Source: Daphnia pulex (lineage: Eukaryota; Arthropoda; Branchiopoda; Diplostraca; Daphniidae). Taken from it: a DNA stretch of 64,000 nt. The notes below the pieces were generated by a model that saw only the letters and a program-made list of their open reading frames with translations, did not search any database and was not told where the DNA came from. Positions 32,201 through 38,285 of this stretch are shown piece by piece; within the stretch, counting starts at the first letter, position 1; every line of letters starts with the position of its first letter. The stretch covers positions 16,235,001-16,299,000 of the forward strand of contig NC_060026.1 of NCBI RefSeq assembly GCF_021134715.1, given 5' to 3'. The position numbers were made by a program, and so were the translations under genes.

Positions 32201-32811
32201 ACCATTTCTTTATCCAGACGGGATTCCTGTAAAGGTAAAAGAGGATACGGCGTGCGTGTCATTAATCCATTCTTGTCGACGCAGTAAAATTCGACGACGG
32301 ATTCGTTTCTCATCTTTTTGCGGCTCAGGACTCCAACGAGACGAGTGTCGGGATAAAGCCGGCCAATAAGGACGACGGCCCGATCGGCTTCATTCCATCC
32401 GTACAGATCACGAAAACCGGAATCACGCGACAGTTCTTGAAGTGAGTCGCTGGATTTTCTAGGATCGAACCGGTAGAAGCCGAGTCCAACTTCGTTGCGG
32501 ATGACGATTCCGTCGCTTCCGTCGTCCAGCATCGTGTCCGTGACCAGCCAGGGGTAAGTTCGCAATGGATAAGACGGCCGTTGGGCTTCATTAAAGATTT
32601 GACGATTCACAATTGGCTTCCAAATGATTTTCTTTTCGTCTTTTACTGGCTCACTAGTCACGTTGAACGCGGTCAGATGGGCTCCGTGACGGACGTAGAC
32701 GCGCATCGGATTACTATTTGAATCGACAACAAAAATGTCGTCGACGTGGCCAGCGAATGGACTAGGAAACATTTTGCCGAGCTCGGATATTGATTGAAAT
32801 TCAAGAGCCAT
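20242..32811 (-). CDS. Giant intronless Rhs/YD-repeat (Tc-toxin/teneurin-like) protein
   Basis: One uninterrupted frame of 4,189 codons among intron-rich genes. The N-terminus has FG-GAP/VCBS-like beta-propeller sequence, with the calcium-loop motif DTNGDGRDDLIF near residue 320. An SpvB/TcB-like segment follows (DPVSGSLDFSLPIF near 465, GSGWALSL near 510), then a long YD-repeat region (motifs such as YDSGNRL, YNRAGQL, YNKLGQL, YDAQGER). The Rhs core around 2985-3040 contains YTGQEWDQETGLYNYHARLYDPDIGRF in pieces and ends SLIDPDGE at 3036-3043. In bacterial homologues this core closes a shell around a C-terminal cargo. Here about 1,150 residues follow: four W/G-rich hydrophobic repeats, a basic KRRRRKR run at 3460-3466, unassigned sequence, and a C-terminal coiled coil. 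I see no signal peptide at the first Met; a non-coding 5' exon is possible because TTATTTAG precedes it. It is most simply a gene of bacterial ancestry fixed in the nuclear genome; its role and toxicity are unknown. Confidence 0.9.
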   Translation of the reverse strand: MALEFQSISELGKMFPSPFAGHVDDIFVVDSNSNPMRVYVRHGAHLTAFNVTSEPVKDEKKIIWKPIVNRQIFNEAQRPSYPLRTYPWLVTDTMLDDGSDGIVIRNEVGLGFYRFDPRKSSDSLQELSRDSGFRDLYGWNEADRAVVLIGRLYPDTRLVGVLSRKKMRNESVVEFYCVDKNGLMTRTPYPLLPLQESRLDKEMVTRMAEAVDLYVAKLQRSSGQDHIILRTKTHQLEMYKFNDNYALELVAKLSLVDGLDGIIFFVDLTGQFYRDVIHFNRQGLFVYQMTNNKTDYTLVHFHAGFSETNGWIPAYGESIRLVDTNGDGRDDLIFTGPKGLTVLEFDPEALRWKTLLDSSAQQLAVSQRFATVVAAVTSGSESSSILLTVDKDNKLQMGRLTVQKIQPEAFRESVPSQEVQPVNEKMSSEKKIPAQVKRIVTKEKPIARWTEQWADPLPISDLVDPVSGSLDFSLPIFEPTPQISDPDVPHRISLSYSSSQSTTFSNIVGSGWALSLPDNYILVDYQGSVFLEDAKCYLSIDGGLLQLESAGHQDDGIRLFREPFRPKWTVEYHPKEQRWIMATEADRYIFGSKGKVKSIRWNLNWPQWRGPGNDVESLKPIPVAWYLIERQVKATGRSISYEYEIDSVAHKNPATKWTAAIRLKRIRVESFTTITFDYAKKEKEEFQQLIDGPFDSGSHSLVFPVPLLESHYLKGCNIVTDQYSQRLEFKYKTDNGRRLLTAIEQPIAADVRESIFHFSYDEKDPPKLNEIKFPQGLKVNFLYDTIPPIVLPDPYASVDHPVEEQPALDYSHDYAAMVYRQHQLPGQILVKILGVDSLETLAELSPMAAATTQPEGKVVSYSVRSYSEFLVVLLETDKKQKKMCLYHRKIQQGNKRKWIRDPTCHQFSRDAMIRSSEAGVAIANGSKTTGVVQLFELSTDQSKWMERRFTSGRSAISFEMSGHFIVGYDDHQIFICHPDATNNQWRMRILERLPNLFRDGSEILAKFPPEIGKILLETLKQNLIQLSGNSIAISSLHLDDDHQLSLRIRLFLLSPNYNRSRRREFTIQAENVLKVRSEYINEGSRYQLGYRLTPDGSYRVKLFNLSGNQVDEILTAMKENQVKNFEELRKNVTIQRDGDFKSFDSQIQEEFEKFVDAITSPGIHNSNNNNNTEETQNENNKSCDVIFPPCKDQCHKMEGSFETDNVTLVIQSRRNFDKCRADYLKEKWENDVQMEINQLKEKQNLKMSELETEWTERGIDSSSSSNGTREHLLIGEKSFEKFFLLNWSACQTKMFPDGLLAGNKTFIRMRGDDWEKETANPSVRNNQMSIPLGQSFVLLDESDESHQFRNMTLYGQDPVNSNQTIGPPLHRLLEISPPDRIINRYPAYLAYGIRNGTKLILFTDGGKTLGKVLTLANEQLVSGSYERLTTLSQTGETMKLLSRSLRSIHPAIDDAKRSAVHVVKMTNSDASLTRSTGYQWDPINSAKGNVTVTIIPGNDRKLGGWIQETWRPEKIPFTGGWIRTALEMFDSDGRPVQGPAKNKSDDPSSKNDDSLLWDSDKRRIISDFSPYKTSDQAISYYGFESYELNSSRWRFVESNVMEGGFALTGSNFLRLNNSSLEGSFTPVDQQSTVYVASGWIRPSGGSLEITMEEDLEITAHLKAIVTVKETEVVRLLGRIMRKAGDWSYVEVLVDFDIVQHLFNSRIGDDRQQDPKFTITIRIEAQNGTSVDVDHVRFSPMAHDFQATVYDHGRPVSVIGSSGSISRTVYYRGRPMAVVTDVGGQLEQVTTSTYTGHLVPTPKGSSSIAARNPPCRIVFYPQNGGLHENFDAYSLRNRWNDPDVSAWTTAPGRLWHNHPQSHSLSSLDPSALFGAESSAAVRCYYSLISPTASMTWKWKNGQIKLIRNSPELSSTLNLISKNKTLNTVTHLPNSGELIFMTEGERFFVWIDSVLLLDQFVASAASWSSFSFEAQGNSFVEDCVFMGNPRTEIEYVDDWGQKMQTIQLESDTSVLVSQILYDSLGRPAITTKLTRVTVDARKPLLTYHSNFVSGSIDPAYPLSVWQNHRLEGEVDRLNPLDGGMAYFRTEYEANPLNEKQVRGQPGPDFSVNGPYAMKFRSSLQKDEINVVENHFPANQGFRHRLEEMPNGTKKVAVLDGQDNRVALYVYVPGYDHLLSTYEYDSGNRLVKMLPPIYHERVDTFGKTSLNNTSPEEIRWQKRLGTLMSYDEKTGRLIRKTTPDTGSTEYYYNRAGQLRLQVHSKSEESADEIDSVVYYEYDAKGVVSRTGFLEQMPMDRLEFKKSLQNGTLSNAKDYQLIDRTEAEERHYDPSLSEGDRNATMVTHNDDDYIVIEDVRWDSQDRLLESKRADQADFQIRKTYFPHSDRLRSIQYPDGIQLEHCYNKLGQLTGLKLAGQSGALIRFSYHGSGQLDSEYHFPGSEHGFNRTFHYNSPGYLERIADPFLSQSISYTDGGYGQGGSGDGIVMQTTFSATWPPNSDWRWFQVADLPASRICLEALKRNGFMTQTGRPVKDYPSAVDEKNQNWMPLACGGRTGQRLSQILAQKRMPRVYGHRYAYGNHQELVKAKYFTEETEKWAVPFQPDTLANQTALTKQQSRDIWKQMDKAGFIMSDGDKEDWLTAVGNRGSRPLVRRGELDALLRSASTPKDDVTLYQNLIEMMILNDVGYRRNNLPELDEFQNIFRQWKGVGGLAGPFRRAVEKIHKDLKVKGNIGWLDAKLVDIFHPHSKHLADFIRILNRQWTYGLGEHPFDVASYEIDANGNHRKFYVGFNRYEFSYGSDRVNQIRSVQVEELGKLDDGNSDHPMDHDSHGNVIKAHHKRIERIEYNGASRRTSAIHLTDGRKIRFGYDAQGERILKRVLTGDGQLMEETHYVRDEEGRVLYDRRIAYSPEFKSVPLSIVSTSYVYGPRGLAGFIRNGTFHSVWTDHSGSIRLVLKDGQVVAAYDYLPYGQLMRSYGNDPATGIFYRYTGQEWDQETGLYNYHARLYDPDIGRFYQPDPREQYFSPYKYVGNSPVSLIDPDGEIGFVMVAAMVILALGGSFLSAAAINKKWNPGQWDWTSSKTWLGILGGGISGAVIPGFAVTAVATVGITATVLATTGVAYMSSAAANDNFDLSKWDWKNPGTYNALFEGVGTGVSLFAGAGMARQFANKFGTIGKNLFLTGTSGSAIGLAYGKGVSANKGEWNPAKWSFDPGTLYALMEGFDTGIGLPTDLAQMARGIHKLASKNSKQLKTFFTALDNVKMKKFKPVLASIAKGPIGKAATGAVTAYVMAGMANEHFDPNNWDGTSINTYESFLNGLFLGLNARKMLKTSGGKIPRRIGGNAEPKTPAKVYNPALGRSFDNMWESISQSIGIRQQNQNVRQSETVGAGLTLLRDDDGSGLQYSASSSQDRQTLLGNTLKELQIETLATIETANHRKRKRKEQIFTDDESILFGCFPVKRRRRKRAETRKRPATCQVAKPDTEMQKKMKQDPVNVLKRAAISTKSIADWPDLKEHKIPLINGGAFGFNLIPDATGSNYHLKVGLSYNHPDAVRGYWMNTNDKIQIDPLGDAHFIFTGELQSCSIYVKYNYDVVPGKNGRIEPTMTVYHHNRRFPDAIYWENGRYIYDGKEISELKGITELFDGKGNKLKLEKDAIIPMEEIFYRKYGQQFKLTKVNGKTMDDMIQKNVGIQKKEIDLAKEYDQVIRYEDYLGFPGNYNEKMTRLDQPVTFATPVLFRDNTDGHWYFSSQKISYTKGILDKENFQSFSQLRNYVIQHPNQKLSTPETLYLLQNKLESDFFIKQLGSIPRSRLQAASLSKRKFTNQQEYKEFMESFNEAGNRKPVPVKRSNDISVRDLDFESPSKRGRLPRSILMTGPLEFEVLSSKASRSGSWIDLLSPGHQILKSIFSLNPILLVKLSLSPDDATENRKIFELSPQLTKKQTNYRDVSIDNCYYSISPDAPVVVCYGYHGKTTVFSHSPRVDPLRQDTYSHCRPIEWHGQPSVTCHGQETSFIHTPYNINSGMTNLFNAVDGWLMLAQAGPAMYRELSKLAGHLKNVWTGSSNYKMNLPISDQDKESWQEQLDRLEQLVAEKQEQVDWAMPLMAELKEQIVSLSGKSQTETMDDVRAVKTMSERLSALTEDVGEEQDDEEIFYDCLEEFSNEPRFELTGAEWLSTRLHHLTKNLSITI

Positions 32812-33287
32812 GATCCTAAATAAGTATAACGAACAATTCTAGTACATTTAAATCAAATTTACTGGCCTTTTTTCCGCTTCAATCCCATTTAGAATGAACC
32901 ACATCCGCAACGGTTGTCAACAAGTCGAGGAATGAGCGCAAAATCATTTTTTGGTATGTGTAAAACTAACGTGGAACTTTAACCTTTTTTATTTATTTGA
33001 GTGAAATGCGCAATTCAAAAAGGGCGGATTTGATGTTTACGAAAAACTCAACGACACGACGAAGGCGATAGACTTGAGATTGAATTACATTTATTAAAAC
33101 AAGCGCGTTATTCGTAAGCAAAATCTTATTTTTTAAAATAATCTCTTATCAGCATCTCCGATTAGATAAGTACTATCTTCGAAATCAACATCTAATCAAT
33201 AAAATATGTAACTGATTAATTGTGTAGCTATAGGGCTCATCTGTTATTGTGTGCTGCAGCCTCGGTCAAACGGAATCCACCGTAAAA
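32812..33287. promoter_or_regulatory. Shared intergenic region of the divergent Rhs-like and coiled-coil genes, with GATA motifs
   Basis: The two start codons are 476 bp apart in divergent orientation. The region holds CTTATC at 33145-33150, AGATAAG at 33164-33170 and CTATCT at 33173-33178, all GATA-factor type cores clustered within 35 bp. TATAGGG near 33229, about 60 bp before the plus-strand ATG, may be the TATA box of the coiled-coil gene. In arthropods GATA factors drive gut and fat-body genes; that link is inference here. Confidence 0.5.
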
Positions 33288-34422
33288 ATGGCTTGGAAAT
33301 CCAATAACGATGTATTCCGTCGAATCGGATTTTGGCTTGTTGCTGTCGCTGTTATCAGCACGTCAGTTTGTTCTGCATCTTTCGTTTCAACGGGTAAGTT
33401 TATCGACAAACACTTTCATAACATTTATCAGCTAATTTTATTATTTCGACTCAGGTGTGGCCGTTAGATCATCAAAGGTGTCTGGTGAAATCCGGCGTTC
33501 AACAACCGGAAGTCAAGTAACTGGACGTCCGTTGGATTTTCTCAGCCCCCGTGACTCGTCAGCATGTCCCCTGACCAAAAACGAGCTGCGCCAAATGGAC
33601 GAATTACTTTCAAGTTTCAACGACACGGTGAGAAACGATCGGTTAAGGTGTGACAACCTGGAACACGACAGGGAACCCTTGGTCGTGAGTTTATCGGCCG
33701 ATCGTTGCAGTCAGTTGAAAGAGTCCATTCTGAGCAACGTCAACGACCTGAAAATGGTTTTCCAATGTCTGAAAGTGACTGGAGATAAGGACGACGATGT
33801 TTACAAGACATTGAAAACGACGTACGAGATTAAAGTGAGGCAACTGCAGCAGCAAGTGGACAGTGCCAAGAAGCAATTTGAGACGAAATTCAATCAAGAA
33901 ATTAATCGTTTGAAGAAACATTTGCAGGAAATAGAAAATGAGATGCGCGTCACGTTGGAAGAATTGGGAAAAGAACGACTGGCCCGTCAAGAAGCCAATA
34001 CGAAACTGATCCTGGAGTATTTGGAAAACGGCAAAATTGAGTCGGCGTGTTCCACGTTCAAGGACAAATTAAATGTGGAACAAAGTCGAACGAATATCAA
34101 CGACATTGTGAAGATCGCCATCGGAAAAGAATTGGGCACAAACATCTCAACGGAAAATGTTGTCAAATTTACGCAAGGGTTGACAGACGACGCTGAAGCC
34201 ATGGTTCATGGTGCCATCCGATTGTTTCAGATACTGGAAAATCAACAAGCCCTCGACGTGCCAACTGTGCACATTTTACACGGAGCAGTTGACAACATAA
34301 TTAGAAGCTGTAAATCTCTTGAAGGAACGGACTTTGAGACATTGAAATTGATTTTAGATGAAGAGACCGTCGATCGAGTGATTCAAGTATTTAACAAACT
34401 CCAATTCTTGATCAATATTTAG
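33288..34422 (+). CDS. Secreted coiled-coil protein, unknown function
   Basis: Exons 33288-33393 and 33455-34422 give 357 residues. The first exon encodes a signal peptide (hydrophobic core IGFWLVAVAVISTSVCSA). The mature part has a few cysteines near its start (SACPLTK, LRCDNLE, ADRCSQL, FQCLKV), then a long charged heptad segment (about residues 140-220, QLQQQVDSAKKQFETKFNQEINRL in part), then a mixed helical C-terminus. I recognise no family. It is the divergent neighbour of the giant Rhs-like gene, and co-expression with it is possible but unproven. A secreted structural or gut protein would also fit. Gene structure is well supported by the signal peptide, the phase-matched 61-bp intron and the long open frame. 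Confidence 0.75.
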
Positions 34423-36818
34423 AAATCTCTCGATCCAATTAGAAAATTTTCGTATAGAAAAAGTTAAGTGAAGCCACAGGTGAAATTACCGAACGTGAAA
34501 ACAGGATTTCTGGGTGTTCAAAGGTTCCAACCCCTTTTTCGTAATTCAAAAATGGCGCCTCTCTCTAATTATGTTTGTACATATGAATGTCACCTGTGTC
34601 TGTGGTTGATTATTCCATAATACACAATTTAAAATTTAATTCTTAATGATCAAATCAAATTATTCAACACACAAATAAATCGAAGGTGACGACAACGTCG
34701 TTAATTAAGCCGCTCATTTGGCAACGTTTAAAAATTAAAAATCCTACCGGTTTCCATTTTCATTCGTCCGGTGAACGTCGATCAAACAAGTCATCTCGTC
34801 CATGTGCTTTCGACTTGTTACTTTCTGCTGTGTTGAATTCATCTTTAAATTCGTGTTTTGCCTCCAGTTTCCTCACAGATTTCTTATTTAATGTTGACTG
34901 AAGAAAAATAATAAGTGTAGAATTTATTTCCATGTTCAAAGTTCCAAAGAGACAATTTAGCTTTGTGCTTAGTTTCCCGCCATAACTCTTCCCGTACATT
35001 GAGTGTAATATACCCTATGTAACTTTTGTTGACAGCCATCTTCTCGTTAACGGTCTCTCACCAATATCTTGTGGTAAATGGCTAAATGCCATCATGGCGA
35101 TTCCCACGACGAGACGGCGAGCAGGACGAATTCGACGTCATTTGGATCCGTGAGAAACTAACAAGACAAAGGTGTCACATTTATTGCATGACTTATTTTC
35201 TTTTTTCTTCGTAGGTTTCATGACTGTTGTGTGTTGATTGCAGCCAAAGTTTCATGCCAAAGAATCAGCTGGGGCAACGTTCCAGTCAACTCGATGGAAA
35301 TCCAACCGTTGACGTGTATTCATCATCCAATCCAACGCTGGAAATAACATGACAAAAGGTTAGTTGTTTATAGCTTCTTCCTTTTCTTATTTGCCTTTCG
35401 TTGTGTCCATTACAAACAAGAGTAAATGAACTCGAGTGATGTCTGTGACTATTTGCTGAGAGACAACTACTCACCTGTGCTTGCCGGTGCTACCAAAAAC
35501 AAACAACTTGTTATTTCAACGTTTGATGACAAACAATCACATGACACTGTCACCGGTTATTTGTTTTTTTTTCACTAAGTGACTTGCAGGATCTTGTTTG
35601 CGCCTCTTCTCTTATCTGCCCCACGTCTCTGCCTTGTACCTTGGTTAAATAGCACTCAGTAACTGATCCAGTAGCCAAATCGCATTCCTGCAGCGTTGTT
35701 ATGTCTCCACTTTCAGCACTCTCTGGGGGTATAGGGGGTATAAATTAGTGAGTTGCGATTGGCCAAAAATTCAGTTAATCAAATGCAGCCTTATTAACGG
35801 GACGATTATTACACTCGTGCGTTTATTTTTCACCCCACAATGAAATGGCTGTGCTCTTACTAGGAACCCGTCACTCCCCCTGGTGTTACACAACTTTTTC
35901 AAATTAAAACATGATTTTAGTTTATCAGCAATTTGTTTGATTTTCAATTCAGGAGATCACAGGTTTCAACTACCGTGTTAAAGGATCACGCACCCCTTGT
36001 CGAGTCTCCATTTCAAACACGTATAGGATCGCCTAATGATCCCTTAATGAATTGAATTTGAATTGAATTAAAAATAGTTGAACTTTTAGACGTTTCGATC
36101 GTTTCTTTTTAAGCATAACGTTATGTGTTCAGTTGAACAAATAATGTTTTAAAAAAAGAAAGGAACGATATTTTTGAACAAGGATGAGTTGATTCTAATA
36201 AAATGTGGAAAAACCATGGTTTCGGGGGGGTATCTTGTTTGTTGCAACAGACAAGATACCACCCCCCCCCCAAAAAAAAAAATTTCCCTGCTCCTGATAA
36301 TGTCATCATCAGCTTTTTAATCTCGGCTAGTCAAGGTAATTGGGTGCAATAAGATGATTGAAGCATTCCTATTGTCATATCACCTTCTTCTCCCGTCTCC
36401 AATCCCCCCCTCCACGAGCAATTCCATGCAGCCAATAGCCGACCTAGTTAGCATATGGCCATTTCGGTCGCTGCTGTCTACTCTTCAAATAAAGAACTGA
36501 ACACGTAGACTCTTTCAACTCAAATTTGATTTTGATGGTTGCAAAAAGCAAAGAAACGTATATCCATAACTGAACAGACATCCGTGTTTCCATAAGTATA
36601 AACACATTTTTGTGTATCGATACGATAAGCTGATGCTAAAGTTATATGAATTTATCTCTCTCGTACGCTGTACGCCACAAGATTCAGTTTAAATAAATAC
36701 CGACCGCTTGCTACTTGAGTTTCCCCAAACGTTTTTTAAGCGTTCGATACCGTTTCAATACTGCCACAGTTGAAAAAGTAGAGCTTGTTTCATTTGTCGT
36801 TGAATAGTGAAAAAATCG
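34423..36818. other. Intergenic stretch with a near-perfect palindrome
   Basis: About 2.4 kb with no convincing coding exon. The only distinct structure seen is the inverted repeat and homopolymer cluster at 36224-36281. GATAAG at about 36624 and a short AT-rich stretch near 36690 may belong to the promoter of C1q-like gene B. Confidence 0.45.
36224..36281. repeat. Near-perfect palindrome flanked by G-run and C/A-runs
   Basis: A run of G is followed by two 16-bp arms (GGTATCTTGTTTGTTG and CAACAGACAAGATACC) that pair with one mismatch and no loop, then A, ten C and about eleven A. The G run could extend the stem by pairing with the C run. It may be a hairpin-forming relic of a small mobile element, or a chance expansion. 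No target-site duplication was identified. Confidence 0.6.
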
Positions 36819-38054
36819 ATGGCTGGTTTGACATCCGCCGAATCCTTCCGTCTCGTATTGGTCTGCATTTTGTTGGTGATTTTGGTGTCCTGTTCCAGCA
36901 CCAGCGCTGCTCCGTCGTTGAAAGAACAATTAAGACAACTGCAGGAGAACTACGTAATCAATTAGTTTTCTCTCGTTTGCGATAACGACTCAGTTCTTTT
37001 TAGACCTTCAATCGACAAATCAAAGTTCAGCATTGGTTCATTAATTCTTTCGTTGTTTTTATTATTCTAGAATCATTTTAAAGATAATGTCGAGGCTAGA
37101 AATGTGGAAATGGAAGCCAAAGTGATAAAATTGGAGGTCCAGATCCAAGAGAATGTAGGTTTCCTGTAAATCAATTATTTGCCAAACTGCGCCATTGATC
37201 GAATATGAATTTTTTATTTTTAATAAGAATGAAATTATAGATCGTCTGGAATCCAAAATTGTCCAATTGGAGGCCAAAGTCCAACAGCAGGATTTACTTT
37301 TATCTGTTCTCCATCCACGGAACATAACTGACGACGATCAGCAACAAGAATATTCATTCTACGATATTAATCCAAGCACTAATCAATCCTCGTCTATTTA
37401 TATTGGAATGCCAAGCTCATGTAAGGAGCTCAAACTGATTGGCCACACCCTGAATGGATTGTACTCTGTCATGGGCAACCAATCAGTCGAAACTGTATTC
37501 TGTGATTTTACAAATCTCATCGACGATCCAGGTGAATTGGCTCTTCTTTATCCACAGTTAATTATTACTCGATATTCTAAATGATTTCTTCATTAGGTTT
37601 AGAAAAATGGATCGGCTATAATGACGTCAAATCAAGTCCCGTCTATTTCTATGTGCAGAAGAACTCGTCGTTTTTCGCCTACGATACTCCGATTCTTTTC
37701 GAGGTTGAGCGAATCAACGTGGGAAACGCCATGGAATTGCCGTCGGGCATCTTCACTGCGCCCCAGACGGGCACGTATCACTTCTCCTTCACGGGAATGG
37801 CGAGTTTCCCCACGTCTTGGACTTTCGTTTATTTGGGAGTGGGACTCTACGTCAACGGCAATCGTATCGGAATGGGTCTGGTTGAGGAGACAAACACCGT
37901 TATCGGTCAAAATAGTCAATTAACACTCCAATCGACACTCAATTTACAAGTCGGTGATAAAGTTTGGGTCGAGATTTATTACAAGTCAAATTCCGTGTTC
38001 CTTTACGATGCCAGCGATTATCACTACACCCATTATACAGGGTGGCTGATGTAA
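36819..38054 (+). CDS. Secreted coiled-coil / C1q-domain protein B
   Basis: Exons 36819-36953, 37071-37154, 37228-37531 and 37597-38054 give 326 residues. A signal peptide (LVLVCILLVILVSCSS) is followed by two coiled-coil exons (VEMEAKVIKLEVQIQ; LESKIVQLEAKVQQQ), one SCKELKLIGHTLNGLYSVMG..VFCDF block and a C1q domain (FTAPQTGTYHFSFTGMASFP to THYTGWLM). It is shorter than paralogues A and C because it lacks the YWIDPDG, C..PGCYSR and WWND blocks. The AAG acceptor at 37225-37227 is weak but phase-compatible. It lies 231 bp before gene C in tandem. Likely extracellular ligand-binding; partner unknown. Confidence 0.84.
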
Positions 38055-38225
38055 TTTTAAATGTTTGCTAATAATTTTCCAATTAGGGTAGTTTATTTGA
38101 TGGGAACTGGCGCCTTTTTAGAAATTGTTTGAATTAATAATTTAAAAAATAAAAGTTTGCACCGGCTTCCGCTAGAAAGCGTTTTTCTTTCAATCGAAAT
38201 GGAAAAGGTAACACTGGATGAAGGG

Positions 38226-38233
38226 TATAAAAA
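38226..38233 (+). promoter_or_regulatory. TATA box of C1q-like gene C
   Basis: TATAAAAA lies about 53 bp upstream of the ATG at 38286. This placement favours the 38286 start, which is followed by a signal peptide, over an in-frame upstream ATG at 38199 that would lie before the TATA box. Confidence 0.6.
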
Positions 38234-38285
38234 GACTCCGCTCACGAAATGCTGGACGTCAGTTCTTTTGCTGAGAGGTTTGAAG

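Noticed and set aside
20242-32811. Reading the giant gene as animal teneurin
   Set aside because: No EGF repeats or transmembrane helix are seen, there are no introns, and an SpvB/FG-GAP N-terminus is present. Teneurins share only the YD/Rhs part.
38199-38285. Upstream in-frame ATG for C1q-like gene C
   Set aside because: It lies before the TATA box at 38226, and the signal peptide begins at 38286.
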